Below, piece by piece: positions 17,645-26,977 of a DNA stretch of 55,413 nt. Under the pieces are notes generated by a model. The model saw only the letters and a list, made by a program, of their open reading frames with translations. It made no database searches and was not told the DNA's origin. This stretch comes from an uncultured Flavobacteriales bacterium. Its GTDB lineage: Bacteria; Bacteroidota; Bacteroidia; Flavobacteriales_G; NORP312. The first letter of the stretch is position 1. Every line of letters begins with the position of its first letter. The translations under genes and the position numbers were made by a program. The DNA lies in contig CAJQPE010000027.1 of the NCBI GenBank assembly GCA_905480125.1, positions 1 through 55,413 on the forward strand, in the 5' to 3' direction.

Positions 17645-20067
17645 TTATTGGCTTGCATTCGATTAATCATAGCAATAATGCAACCCGCCATAAAGAGCAA
17701 ACAGCCAATCCATAGAATATTAATCATCGGAAATTGAATTGCTTTCATAACCATGAAGTCTTTTTTGACACTGTTTTTTTCTCTAACAGAGATTTCATAT
17801 TTGTTTTCTGATGGAATTATTTTGTTTAAAGAAAGAATTACTCCTGCTTCTTCCAATTCATGTGGCATACTTAATACTTTCCCCGCATCTATATTTTCAA
17901 TAACATACATAGGAGAAGCTTTAGAAATATTTCCAATTTTATCGATTACAGAAAATTGAGCAATGACTTCTATTCTAGTAGAGTCATTAAGACTATCGAT
18001 AGAGACTTTATTGTTAACAAAAACGGAATCGAGTTGGTATTTGAAATTACTCGTAAAAAATGATTCACCGACCTTCATTTCTCTGGTAGCTAATTCTCCA
18101 TATTTTTCAGGGTCAGTGTCTTTAGGCATGCTTAAATCTGCATAAGTAACATGAGTGTATATGTCTTTATACAAGAAGTGCCTTGTATCAGGTTCAGCAA
18201 CGTTACCCATTCGTGGATTTAATTGAATTCGCGGAGACAGGCTGAATTCGGTGATATAATCACCATCTACCTTTTTCATATATTCGACATCGTAAAAGAT
18301 GTTGACGCCCTCTTTTCTTTTTCCAATGAATGTAACGTAATAATTCTCTAGCTTAACGGTGTCGTTTTGATATAGTAAAATATTCTCGTTGTTTTTTATG
18401 TCGCCTAAACTTTCTAAATCTATTGAGGAAGAATTTTCTGAGATAACGATACTTTTTGAAGTAGAAAGCAGAGCGCCAAGCATTATTAAAGCAAAGCCAA
18501 TATGTGCTATGGAAGAACCTGCTTTGTTGATGTTCCCTTTGAGAATTCTTACTAAGTACTCTATATTTCCAGTAATTGCAAACATTGCCGAGAATAGCAT
18601 TAAAATATAGTAAGGGTTTGCATAATCGAAAGCAAAGACGAACACCCCTGTTATTATTAAAGCCGAAAGAGATGAAATGGTTAGCTTTCGAAAAATAGCT
18701 TTCCCATCACTTTTTTTATACTTCAAAAATTGAGTAAAAGCAATCATACAGGTTATTACGATAACCACGGGTATCTGAAAAGAATGATAAATATCAAAGC
18801 GTTCTTGAGCACCAATATCTAAAGCCATTTTGGTTCCAAATAGCAAGTTGATAACTGGCTTAGATGTCATTATTGTGATGTGAATAGCCGATAGTGCTAG
18901 AACTAATGTGCCAACAAACATCCAGAATTCACGAGATGAAAATGCATCATCTTCTGCCTTGGGAAATTTCTTCAAATTAATGAAAAACATAGTTAAGCCT
19001 AGAGCAAAAAAGAACATCAAATACGAGAGGAGGTGCCCGTACATGCCTAAATCCGTAAATGCATGTACTGACGATTCTCCAAGAATTCCGCTCCGTGTCA
19101 AAAAAGTAGAGTAAAGAACTAAAATGAATGTAAATATTGTCATAGCGAAAGTTGTTGGGGCAGCATTTCCTCTTGTTTTTTGTACATGCATGACGTGCAG
19201 TGCTCCAACAAAAGTTATCCATGGAACAAGAGATGCATTTTCAACTGGATCCCAAGCCCAAAACCCACCGAAACTTAGCGCCTCATATGCCCATGCACCA
19301 CCCATCAATATGCCAATACCTAGAATCATAACACCAAATATTGTCCATGGTAGAACTGGCTTTATCCAGCCTTGATAATCTCGTTTCCATAATCCAGCAA
19401 TTGCGTAGGCAAAAGGCACTAGTGTAGAAGCAAATCCGAGAAATAGCGTTGGTGGGTGAATAGTCATCCAATAATTTTGTAAAAGCGGATTAAGACCTCT
19501 TCCATCTAGTTTTTCGAGATAATTTGCACTAGAAAACAATGGTATATTCTGAAATTCAGGATGCTCTCTGAGCAGAATGGTAAAGGGATTACTTCCTAGT
19601 TTGTAGTCGAATATAACAACTCCTAGAATCATTGAGGTTAAGAAGATTTGTACAGATGTAAAAACCGTCATCACGGTTGATTCCCAGTTTTTAGCGCTTC
19701 GAATAAGTAAGTTGCCAAGAATTACATGCCAAAAAGACCATAAAATGAAACTACCTTCTTGTCCTTCCCAAAAGGCGGAAAAAACGTATCGAAGAGGTAG
19801 CGACTTACTGCTGTGTTGCCAGATATAATGATACTCGAAGTAGTTGTTCATTAGCATGAAAAACAACATGCCAACAGCACCAATAACACCAATAGAATGG
19901 ATTCTGAATCCTAAACGACCAAGATCTCTCCAGCTGTCCTTATGCTCCTCTTTTTCTTTGGCACTCCTTAAATATGAATAGGTGCTTAACAAGGCAGCTA
20001 CAAATGAAATAATGACAAACAAGTTACCTAGCTGCCCAGCCCAAAGATGTTCTCCAATGTACTCCAT
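17641..20067 (-). CDS. ccmF: CcmF/CcsA-type cytochrome c heme lyase
   Basis: An 808-residue polytopic membrane protein that ligates heme to apocytochrome c. The heme-handling WWD domain is present (ALSFGGFWAWDPVENASLVP), with long membrane-spanning stretches before and after and a large periplasmic segment (about 530-770) before the last membrane helix. Conserved histidines flank the WWD segment (YWMTIHPPTLFLG, and VGALHVMHVQ). It follows ccmE with a one-base overlap. No ccmH or thioredoxin-like ccmG is adjacent. Confidence 0.92.
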   Translation of the reverse strand: MEYIGEHLWAGQLGNLFVIISFVAALLSTYSYLRSAKEKEEHKDSWRDLGRLGFRIHSIGVIGAVGMLFFMLMNNYFEYHYIWQHSSKSLPLRYVFSAFWEGQEGSFILWSFWHVILGNLLIRSAKNWESTVMTVFTSVQIFLTSMILGVVIFDYKLGSNPFTILLREHPEFQNIPLFSSANYLEKLDGRGLNPLLQNYWMTIHPPTLFLGFASTLVPFAYAIAGLWKRDYQGWIKPVLPWTIFGVMILGIGILMGGAWAYEALSFGGFWAWDPVENASLVPWITFVGALHVMHVQKTRGNAAPTTFAMTIFTFILVLYSTFLTRSGILGESSVHAFTDLGMYGHLLSYLMFFFALGLTMFFINLKKFPKAEDDAFSSREFWMFVGTLVLALSAIHITIMTSKPVINLLFGTKMALDIGAQERFDIYHSFQIPVVIVITCMIAFTQFLKYKKSDGKAIFRKLTISSLSALIITGVFVFAFDYANPYYILMLFSAMFAITGNIEYLVRILKGNINKAGSSIAHIGFALIMLGALLSTSKSIVISENSSSIDLESLGDIKNNENILLYQNDTVKLENYYVTFIGKRKEGVNIFYDVEYMKKVDGDYITEFSLSPRIQLNPRMGNVAEPDTRHFLYKDIYTHVTYADLSMPKDTDPEKYGELATREMKVGESFFTSNFKYQLDSVFVNNKVSIDSLNDSTRIEVIAQFSVIDKIGNISKASPMYVIENIDAGKVLSMPHELEEAGVILSLNKIIPSENKYEISVREKNSVKKDFMVMKAIQFPMINILWIGCLLFMAGCIIAMINRMQANK

Positions 20068-20459
20068 TAATCAGTGTAAACTTTTTGGTTACCATCGTTA
20101 TATTTTGATGGGCATTTCATAAGCATATCAGTAGCATGAAATTCTTCGCCTACAGCTTTTCCTTTTAAAACTATTTCTTCTGATCGTTCAAAGTCTTGCG
20201 GTTTACTTTGATTTAAAACTACTTTACATTCTTTACCTTCTTTGTCTGTCATATAAAATGACATTAGATTTGGATCAACTTCTGGTTCGTAAACCAGCTC
20301 TTTTTCTTTATTGAAATAACCTACTACTTGGATTTTTGAATCTGGATTATCGAAGGCTTCAGCAAAGTTTCCGTAAGTACTCGCATTTCCAAGTGAAACT
20401 GTAATTAACCCAATGGCAACTGCAATAATTACAATAGCTATAACGTGTGTTTTTTTCAT
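20067..20459 (-). CDS. ccmE: CcmE heme chaperone, CxxxY variant
   Basis: A 130-residue membrane-anchored periplasmic protein that carries heme from CcmC to CcmF. It has one N-terminal membrane helix (HVIAIVIIAVAIGLITVSL) and an OB-fold domain (VVGYFNKEKELVY ... VVLNQSKPQDF ... EIVLKGKAVGEEFHATDMLMK). The heme-attachment segment reads CPSKY with Cys116 and Tyr120, instead of the HxxxY motif of the E. coli protein; CxxxY forms are known in some other bacteria and archaea. The gene overlaps ccmD-like by four bases and ccmF by one. Confidence 0.9.
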   Translation of the reverse strand: MKKTHVIAIVIIAVAIGLITVSLGNASTYGNFAEAFDNPDSKIQVVGYFNKEKELVYEPEVDPNLMSFYMTDKEGKECKVVLNQSKPQDFERSEEIVLKGKAVGEEFHATDMLMKCPSKYNDGNQKVYTD

Positions 20460-20677
20460 TTCCTTTTTAAGTCTTTCTCAAGTTTACTCACTTTTATGTC
20501 GATCATTACTGTATATATAACTAAACCTATAAATACTGTGCAAAGCACAGCAATAACAACATAAATTTTTCCACTTTCTAGCAATGCATCTGCCATTTCT
20601 ATTTCACCAGGCTGAGCATTAACAATGCTGCTGATAAGAAAAAGTGAAAGTACGGTTAGCGACTTTAGTAATTTCAT
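20456..20677 (-). CDS. CcmD-like small membrane protein
   Basis: A 73-residue protein with an N-terminal hydrophobic stretch ending in AQP (possible signal peptide) and one later membrane helix (IYVVIAVLCTVFIGLVIYTV) followed by a basic cytoplasmic tail (KVSKLEKDLKRK). Size, topology and position between ccmC and ccmE match CcmD, the small partner that helps release holo-CcmE from CcmC. Sequence conservation in this family is very low, so the assignment rests mainly on context. Confidence 0.8.
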   Translation of the reverse strand: MKLLKSLTVLSLFLISSIVNAQPGEIEMADALLESGKIYVVIAVLCTVFIGLVIYTVMIDIKVSKLEKDLKRK

Positions 20678-21354
20678 TAGATATTGTTATTGATTAATTC
20701 TGTTTCTCTTTGATGGCTAAGTTTCTTGATACGCACTCGAATGTTTAGAAACCAGACTCCTATTAAAGTCCAGCCTATAATTGCAGGGTAGAAAACGGTT
20801 CGCATAGTATTATCAATATCCAAATCACTAAAGGTTCCGTTGCCCCCGTTCCCTGGATGCAAAGAATCTGTCATTCTGGGTAATATGTATAAAAACACAA
20901 TTAGTAGAATAAAAGCGAAGATGTTGTATACAGAGGATACTTTGGCTCTTTTTTGTTCTTCGTCCATTGAGTTACGGAGAACAAAATAGGCTAGGTAAAT
21001 GAGCATTGTAATTGCAGCTCCATTGAGCTTAGGGTCATTTACCCAAGGCGCACCCCAAGTGAAGTTTGCCCAAATCATTCCAGTCAGAATACCAATTGAT
21101 CCAAACATTATTCCCAAGTTTGCCGCCTCGGATGCAATGATATCGTGATCTGTTCTCCCCGTATTTAGAAACATAATACTATAGACCCATGAAACACCGC
21201 ACAGAATAATCATCGAGAACCACATCGTTACATGGTAAAAAAGGTTTCTAATAGATTCATGCAGAATTGGTAAAGCAGGAACTTCAATTAAAAAACCGAA
21301 AATAATAGTATAGAGAACTAATATTACGGCTAGTATTTTCCACCAATGCTTCAT
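20677..21354 (-). CDS. ccmC: CcmC heme-handling protein
   Basis: A 225-residue membrane protein with six hydrophobic segments that presents heme to CcmE. The WWD-like motif appears as TWGAPWVNDPKLNGAAI, and the conserved periplasmic histidines are represented by FYHVTMWF and MTDSLHPGNG. It starts six bases after the ccmB stop and overlaps the next gene by one base. Confidence 0.9.
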   Translation of the reverse strand: MKHWWKILAVILVLYTIIFGFLIEVPALPILHESIRNLFYHVTMWFSMIILCGVSWVYSIMFLNTGRTDHDIIASEAANLGIMFGSIGILTGMIWANFTWGAPWVNDPKLNGAAITMLIYLAYFVLRNSMDEEQKRAKVSSVYNIFAFILLIVFLYILPRMTDSLHPGNGGNGTFSDLDIDNTMRTVFYPAIIGWTLIGVWFLNIRVRIKKLSHQRETELINNNI

Positions 21355-21360
21355 GCGAAA

Positions 21361-22014
21361 TTAATCGCGCCAAAGATACGGAAATAATAGATAAGAAAGG
21401 GCTGTAATTAGAGCATTTAATGCTAGTAATACGATAATATATTTGCCATTGACTGCCCACCCTAAGTCGTCAATCGCATTTTTGGAAGCGTGGATAATAG
21501 TAATCAATAAAGGCAAAATGATGGGGAAACTTAATGTAGCCATTAAAGAAACGTTATTGTTTGTTTTGGCAGCAATTGCGGAGACTAAAGTAAGTAAAGA
21601 AGCAAGCCCAATGGATCCGGCAATCGCGACAATAATGAATTGCTTTAAATCCCCTATAACATTACCAAGAAATAAACTGTAGAAAAAAGTAGTAGTCAAT
21701 GTTAAAATGGCTAATAAGCCAGAGTTATATATGATTTTGGAAATAATAATTGCCTTTGGGTTAGTTAGCGTATAAAGGTAAAGAAGCTTACCTTGTGATT
21801 CTTGTGCAAAACTTTTTGAGATCGCATTTACAGAAGCGAAAAGCACAATAATCCAGTATAGAGCGTTCCATGTTGGAATATCTACAATAGAACGAAATGA
21901 TAGGTAGCAAACAAATGTTGTTGAAATAACATACAACAGAATACCACCTATGGCATATTTTTGCCTAAATTCTAGCTGCGCTTCTTTTTTTATAAGAAAA
22001 ATTATGTCATTCAT
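21361..22014 (-). CDS. ccmB: CcmB heme exporter permease
   Basis: A 217-residue membrane protein with six hydrophobic segments, matching the CcmB permease family (IIFLIKKEAQLEFRQKYAIG at the N-terminus, and SFAQESQGKLLYLYTLTNPK as a conserved cytoplasmic loop). With CcmA it forms the ABC unit that drives holo-CcmE release. No ccmA ATPase gene is next to it; the ATPase must be encoded elsewhere. The start is two bases after the ispH stop. Confidence 0.9.
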   Translation of the reverse strand: MNDIIFLIKKEAQLEFRQKYAIGGILLYVISTTFVCYLSFRSIVDIPTWNALYWIIVLFASVNAISKSFAQESQGKLLYLYTLTNPKAIIISKIIYNSGLLAILTLTTTFFYSLFLGNVIGDLKQFIIVAIAGSIGLASLLTLVSAIAAKTNNNVSLMATLSFPIILPLLITIIHASKNAIDDLGWAVNGKYIIVLLALNALITALSYLLFPYLWRD

Positions 22015-22016
22015 TT

Positions 22017-23246
22017 TTATGATTGACTTATTAATTCTTCAAGAACTTCCTCTTTAGATTTTGTGTTGGGAAAGTACGAAAGTATTTTATCCATTACTTC
22101 TTCCACTAAAACGTCAGGACAAGAAGCGCCACTAGTTAAAACTATGGCCAGTGGATCTTTGATTGGTAAAAATATACTAGAAAATTCATGTTTTTTATTT
22201 TTGTAATCGAAATGATTAATCTCGTTTTTTGACAGGATCTCTTCAGCGGAAGAGATGAAATATGTGGGAAATTTTGTTTCACATAATTCTACAATATGAG
22301 CTGTATTACTGCTATTATAACCCCCGACAACTAGAGCTAAATCTGCATTTTGTTTTAATATCTCGTTAGTTGCAGTTTGATTGTCATTTGTTGCATAACA
22401 AAGTGTATCTCTAGTGTCGGCAAAATTGTTTTGATAGTTATCTGCTCCGTATTTTTGGATTACAGCTTGTTTAACTAAATCTGCAATTTCTTGAGTTTCG
22501 GTGGCTAGCATTGTTGTTTGATTAACAACGCCTATTCTTTCTAAATCTTTATCAGGATCAAATCCAAATGAATATTTTCCGCTGAAAAAGGCATAAAACT
22601 CCTCGGATGATTTATGACCAGAAATAACCTCAGTAAGAAATTGTGTTTCTTCTAGGTTTCTAACAATTACTGACGGAGAATTAGCTGTTGTATGAGAAAA
22701 GGTAGCCTTGGTTTCTTCATGGGTATGTTTACCATGAATAACTACAGAAAATTTATTTTTCCCAAGTTTTTTTGACGTATTCCACACTTTTTCAACGAAA
22801 GGACAAGTAGTATTATATTGTTTAGGCTCAATACCAATCATCTTTAGCCTTTTTTCAATTTTAACAGTGGTGCCAAAAGCTGGGATAATAACGATATCTT
22901 CTGAAGTCAATTCCTTCCAATCGATAAGTTGATTTCCATCAGTGTCCATGATAAATTTGATTCCTCTTCCGATCAAATCTTTGTTAACAGCAGGATTGTG
23001 AATCATTTGACTTAAAAGAAAAATACGTTTATCTGGATTTTCTTGTAATGCCCGATAAGCTATTTCTATTGCATTTTCAACACCATAACAAAACCCAAAA
23101 TGTCGAGCAATAAAAAAATGAACTGGTCCAAAGTTTAATACTGTGGCTGTTCTGTCTTGTTTGCGTGGATCATTTTTTTTTCGCAAATCCTTTAGCTTAG
23201 AGATAAAAGAGCTCTTATAATAAGTGGGTATGTCAAACGACCTCAT
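22017..23246 (-). CDS. ispH: 4-hydroxy-3-methylbut-2-enyl diphosphate reductase
   Basis: A 409-residue iron-sulfur enzyme, last step of the MEP isoprenoid pathway, giving IPP and DMAPP. The three cluster cysteines lie in FGFCYGVENAI, NTTCPFVEKVW and SGASCPDVLVEEV; other active-site motifs are VIHGKHTHEET and VVNQTTML. It is about 90 residues longer than the E. coli enzyme, with extra residues at the N-terminus and a long insert around 160-260, a length common in Bacteroidota. It heads the operon that runs through the ccm genes to maf; isoprenoid supply is relevant for the UbiA-type enzyme downstream and for retinal precursors. Confidence 0.93.
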   Translation of the reverse strand: MRSFDIPTYYKSSFISKLKDLRKKNDPRKQDRTATVLNFGPVHFFIARHFGFCYGVENAIEIAYRALQENPDKRIFLLSQMIHNPAVNKDLIGRGIKFIMDTDGNQLIDWKELTSEDIVIIPAFGTTVKIEKRLKMIGIEPKQYNTTCPFVEKVWNTSKKLGKNKFSVVIHGKHTHEETKATFSHTTANSPSVIVRNLEETQFLTEVISGHKSSEEFYAFFSGKYSFGFDPDKDLERIGVVNQTTMLATETQEIADLVKQAVIQKYGADNYQNNFADTRDTLCYATNDNQTATNEILKQNADLALVVGGYNSSNTAHIVELCETKFPTYFISSAEEILSKNEINHFDYKNKKHEFSSIFLPIKDPLAIVLTSGASCPDVLVEEVMDKILSYFPNTKSKEEVLEELISQS

Positions 23247-23284
23247 AACAAATGCAATGATACAATGAATTAAGATTTAAATCT

Positions 23285-24433
23285 CTAATGTTTTTTCTTA
23301 CGAAATTTCTTTTTTGTTTTTTCGGTTGATTCAGAAACTAATTCTCCATCTACAATTATCGCCCCTTTTATTAAGGTATTGGAATCTATTCCCGAAAGTA
23401 TTTCAATGTTTATTCCGTCTGAGAGCCCAGTTTCAACTATAACTTTATCGAATTCTTGCTCTCCAGTTTCAATTTCAACGTAAACTGAGTCAGATGCGAA
23501 TTGTAACAACCCCTCTCTAATTGCTAATACATCTTCTCTTTTTCCAAGCACAATGTCGCCATTAGCGCTATAACCTGCGCGAATAAATGTACTGTCTTTT
23601 AGTGTTACATCAGCTTTTATTTCGAATTGTATTGCACCTGCCTCCTCAATTCCTTTTGGTGCTATGTATTCTAGTTTAGCATCAAATTTTTGATTTTCAA
23701 TTGCGCCAACAGACAGAACCAATGCCATTCCGATTTTGAGTTTACCAACTTCTGACTCGTCAATTTTACCTTCAAAAACCATGGAGCTCATATCTGCGAC
23801 CACAGAAATAGTTGTGCCCGCATTAAATGTATTGCTTTCAATAACTGAATTGCCTTCTTTCACAGGAACATTAAGCACCATGCCGTTAACCGTAGACTTA
23901 ATTAAAGTATTTGATGCTGTTCCAGCAGATTTTATAACTCCCTCTTTAATTAGCTCGAGATTATCATTTGCTGATTTTAATTCTTCTTCCGATCTGTTTT
24001 TGGCTAATGTAAATTTTTGAAAATCGGCTTCAGCAATAACTCCATCTTCGAAAAGTTTTTTTTGTCTCTCGTAATCTAATTTAGTGTCTTCTAATGCAAT
24101 TTTCGCTCTATCAACTCTCGATTCAGCATTTCTAAGGTTCACCATATTAGGTATTATCTTAATCTTTGCGATTAATTGTCCTTTTTTGATAACATCGCCA
24201 GCTTCAACATATAGCTTTTCTATTATCCCCGAAACTTGCGGCTTAATCTCGATTTCTTTTCTTGGAACAATAGATCCGGTTGCTACAGTTTTGTTAATGA
24301 TGGTCGTTTTGAATGCTTTTTCCGTGCCATAAACAACAGGCTTTTGTTCATTTTTCTTGTACAAATAAGAAAGTGTGTAAGCAAGTCCTCCCAATGCTGC
24401 AATGATTATGGTTACTAAAATAAATTTTCTCAT
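23285..24433 (-). CDS. Efflux periplasmic adaptor, MacA/HlyD family
   Basis: A 382-residue membrane-fusion protein. It has an N-terminal membrane anchor (MRKFILVTIIIAALGGLAYTL), a split lipoyl-like domain (EIKPQVSGIIEKLYVEAGD and TVNGMVLNVPVKEGNSVI), a coiled-coil hairpin (about 120-170), then beta-barrel and membrane-proximal domains and a lysine-rich tail. It links inner-membrane ABC permeases to an outer-membrane channel. It is the last gene of the four-gene exporter unit starting at 27643; no TolC-like gene is adjacent. Confidence 0.9.
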   Translation of the reverse strand: MRKFILVTIIIAALGGLAYTLSYLYKKNEQKPVVYGTEKAFKTTIINKTVATGSIVPRKEIEIKPQVSGIIEKLYVEAGDVIKKGQLIAKIKIIPNMVNLRNAESRVDRAKIALEDTKLDYERQKKLFEDGVIAEADFQKFTLAKNRSEEELKSANDNLELIKEGVIKSAGTASNTLIKSTVNGMVLNVPVKEGNSVIESNTFNAGTTISVVADMSSMVFEGKIDESEVGKLKIGMALVLSVGAIENQKFDAKLEYIAPKGIEEAGAIQFEIKADVTLKDSTFIRAGYSANGDIVLGKREDVLAIREGLLQFASDSVYVEIETGEQEFDKVIVETGLSDGINIEILSGIDSNTLIKGAIIVDGELVSESTEKTKKKFRKKKH

Positions 24434-24473
24434 TTTTCTTTATTTAATCTTCAATTTAAAAATAGGTTTTGGC

Positions 24474-25733
24474 TTATTCTTCACGAAGTGCTTCTATTGG
24501 TTTAATTCTTGAAGCTCTTATTGATGGAATTAAACCAGCAACCATTCCACAAAATATTAACACAACCAGCGATTTGACAGCAATATTAAAATCAATTTCA
24601 GGATTTTTGAAATATTGATCAGATACATCAAATGCTGACATAATTGTACTTGCATTTTCGAGTAAAGCTACTCCTAAAACTAATCCTGCATATCCAAAAA
24701 TAGCTGTCAGCGAAAAGGCTTCCATAATAACTTGTCTAATAATTAAATATGGTCTTGCGCCAAGAGCGCGCTTAACTCCAATTTCTTTTGTTCGCTCTTT
24801 TACTACCACAATCATAATGTTGCTTATCCCAATTATGCCCGAAATTAATGAGAATACACCTACAATCCATACTACTAGATTAATTAAACTAAAACCTTGG
24901 TTCATTTTTTTCATAAACTTTCCTGCGGTAAAGGAGCCAAAAGCCATGCTGTCTTCTGGATCTACTTTGTGTCGTTCGGCTAAGTATGATTTTATATTTG
25001 CTTCAACAGACTCTGGAGGTACGCTTTTGTTTGCTAATATTGAAAACCAGCTTACTTTGTTACCGTAATTGTATGCTTTTGTGAAAGTTGAAAACGGTAT
25101 GTAAATTGACTCTCCATCTCTTCGAGACATTCTTCCGTTTCCAGATTTAGTCATGCCAATTACAGTATAGTGTACACCTTGAATACTAATACTTTTTCCT
25201 ATCGGATTTTCTCCTCGATTGAACAAAACTTCATAAACTCTGTCACCGATAACACATACTTTTCGCTTATCTCGCATATCGAATTCATTGATAACACGCC
25301 CATAACTTAACTCCAATAATTTCACTTTAAAATAGTCAGGTGTATCTCCCATAACTGTAAAAGAACCAGATTTTGTTCCCCTAGATATATTATTGTTGTC
25401 ACCATAACCTCCTAATTGATTTCTAGGGGCTATGATGTCCACGTGTTTAACATTGTTTTTTATAGCACCTGCATCTTCGAAAGTAAGTTGAACTCGCCTT
25501 CCCGGCTTAAACCCAGCATAGGCTTTTGAGGTAGACATTGCCCAAACATAAACCGAATTGGTTGAGAACCCTTTCATATCGCCTGTTACACCATTTCTTA
25601 ATCCATTACCCGAACCCAACATGATAATTAGCATAAACATACCCCAGAAAACACCAAAACCCGTCATGAATGACCGAAGGGGATTTTTCTTCATAGAATA
25701 CCATATCTCTATCCAATTATCAGAGTCAAACAT
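24474..25733 (-). CDS. MacB-type ABC transporter permease (second of pair)
   Basis: A 419-residue MacB/FtsX-superfamily permease with four membrane helices: one near residue 25, then a large periplasmic MacB-PCD domain (about 50-270), then three in the C-terminal third ending in PSIRASRIKPIEALREE. The conserved cytoplasmic loop is VVVKERTKEIGVKRALGA. It is paralogous to the neighbouring permease and overlaps its stop by one base, so the exporter likely works as a heterodimer. Substrate unknown (macrolide, peptide or lipoprotein-type cargo are all possible). Confidence 0.9.
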   Translation of the reverse strand: MFDSDNWIEIWYSMKKNPLRSFMTGFGVFWGMFMLIIMLGSGNGLRNGVTGDMKGFSTNSVYVWAMSTSKAYAGFKPGRRVQLTFEDAGAIKNNVKHVDIIAPRNQLGGYGDNNNISRGTKSGSFTVMGDTPDYFKVKLLELSYGRVINEFDMRDKRKVCVIGDRVYEVLFNRGENPIGKSISIQGVHYTVIGMTKSGNGRMSRRDGESIYIPFSTFTKAYNYGNKVSWFSILANKSVPPESVEANIKSYLAERHKVDPEDSMAFGSFTAGKFMKKMNQGFSLINLVVWIVGVFSLISGIIGISNIMIVVVKERTKEIGVKRALGARPYLIIRQVIMEAFSLTAIFGYAGLVLGVALLENASTIMSAFDVSDQYFKNPEIDFNIAVKSLVVLIFCGMVAGLIPSIRASRIKPIEALREE

Positions 25734-26974
25734 TATTCATCTCTTAAAGCTTCAATAGGTTTTATGCTTGCCGCTCTTATGGCCGGAATTAATCCAGAAA
25801 ATGTTCCTGAAAGAATAATAATCAAGGTTGATAGTATTGCTACAGAAAAGTCTATTCCTGGATTATAAAACATTTCGTTTTCTTCTTGCATAAGCGAGCC
25901 AATAAATTCCATAAGAAAGATACCTCCCATAAGACCAAATATGCCAAATAATCCTGTAATCAGAATTGACTCTTTGAGTATTTGTGCAATAATATTTCTT
26001 GGTGTTGCTCCTAAAGCCTTTCTTACACCTATTTCTTTGGTGCGTTCTTTTATTACAACAGTCATGATGTTTCCAACACCCACAATTCCAGCTATAATTG
26101 TACCAATACCAACCATCCATATAAAGGTATTTATACCCCCAAAAATATCAGTGAATGTTTTAAGACTTTCGAAGTTGTTCTCAACATATAGAGCGCGTGG
26201 GTCATCTGGATGAAATCTATGAGTGAAAGCTATTTTTCCTCTTAATTTTGAAACTAAATCGACGCTCTGTTCTGCGTTAACATCTTTTAAAGTGAATAGG
26301 ATTTCATCAATTTCATCTCCTCTGCCATAAACCTTTTGTGCTGTGGAGATTGGCAGGTAAATATTTCCACGCTGATTTTGACCCAAATCTTCTTCAAAAA
26401 CACCAGCAACTAAAAACGGAATTTCGTTAATAAAGATGTATTTACCTATAGGAGACGAATTGCCAAATAATTCATCTTTAGATGAAGAACCAATTACAGC
26501 TACTTTTCGAAGTCCATCAATATCGGAAGTGTTAATGAAACGGCCATCTGTTACAGTTCTAAACTCAATTTCTTTGTGCTGAGGATGAATGCCTTTTAGC
26601 CGATAAGAACCTTGCTTTTTATTGTATTTTACAACCCCGCCTTTCCATCCACCTACTCTGACCTCACTGGATATATATTCTATTTCAGGTATGTAGTTTT
26701 CTAATGCGGCATGATCGTTATTGGTAAATTGAATCTGTCGCCCAGGTTTAAGACCCTTATAAGGGATGCTAGTTTCATATGCGTTTAGAAAAATACTATT
26801 AGATGCTTCATCCGCGAATCCTTTTCTGTATCCATTTTCCAGCCCCTCACCAACACCTAGCAATATCATTAGCATAAAAATACCCCATGCAACGCTGAGA
26901 CCTGTAAGGAAAGTTCGCATCAGATTTTTCCCAATGGTATTTAATATTTCTTCCCATGTGTCGAGATCAATCAT
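25733..26974 (-). CDS. MacB-type ABC transporter permease (first of pair)
   Basis: A 413-residue paralogue of the downstream permease, with the same layout: N-terminal helix (TFLTGLSVAWGIFMLMILLG), periplasmic domain, three C-terminal helices, the VVIKERTKEIGVRKALGA loop and the terminal PAIRAASIKPIEALRDE. Its ATG lies three bases after the stop of the ATPase gene, and its own stop overlaps the next start (TAATG). Confidence 0.9.
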   Translation of the reverse strand: MIDLDTWEEILNTIGKNLMRTFLTGLSVAWGIFMLMILLGVGEGLENGYRKGFADEASNSIFLNAYETSIPYKGLKPGRQIQFTNNDHAALENYIPEIEYISSEVRVGGWKGGVVKYNKKQGSYRLKGIHPQHKEIEFRTVTDGRFINTSDIDGLRKVAVIGSSSKDELFGNSSPIGKYIFINEIPFLVAGVFEEDLGQNQRGNIYLPISTAQKVYGRGDEIDEILFTLKDVNAEQSVDLVSKLRGKIAFTHRFHPDDPRALYVENNFESLKTFTDIFGGINTFIWMVGIGTIIAGIVGVGNIMTVVIKERTKEIGVRKALGATPRNIIAQILKESILITGLFGIFGLMGGIFLMEFIGSLMQEENEMFYNPGIDFSVAILSTLIIILSGTFSGLIPAIRAASIKPIEALRDE

Positions 26975-26977
26975 TGG

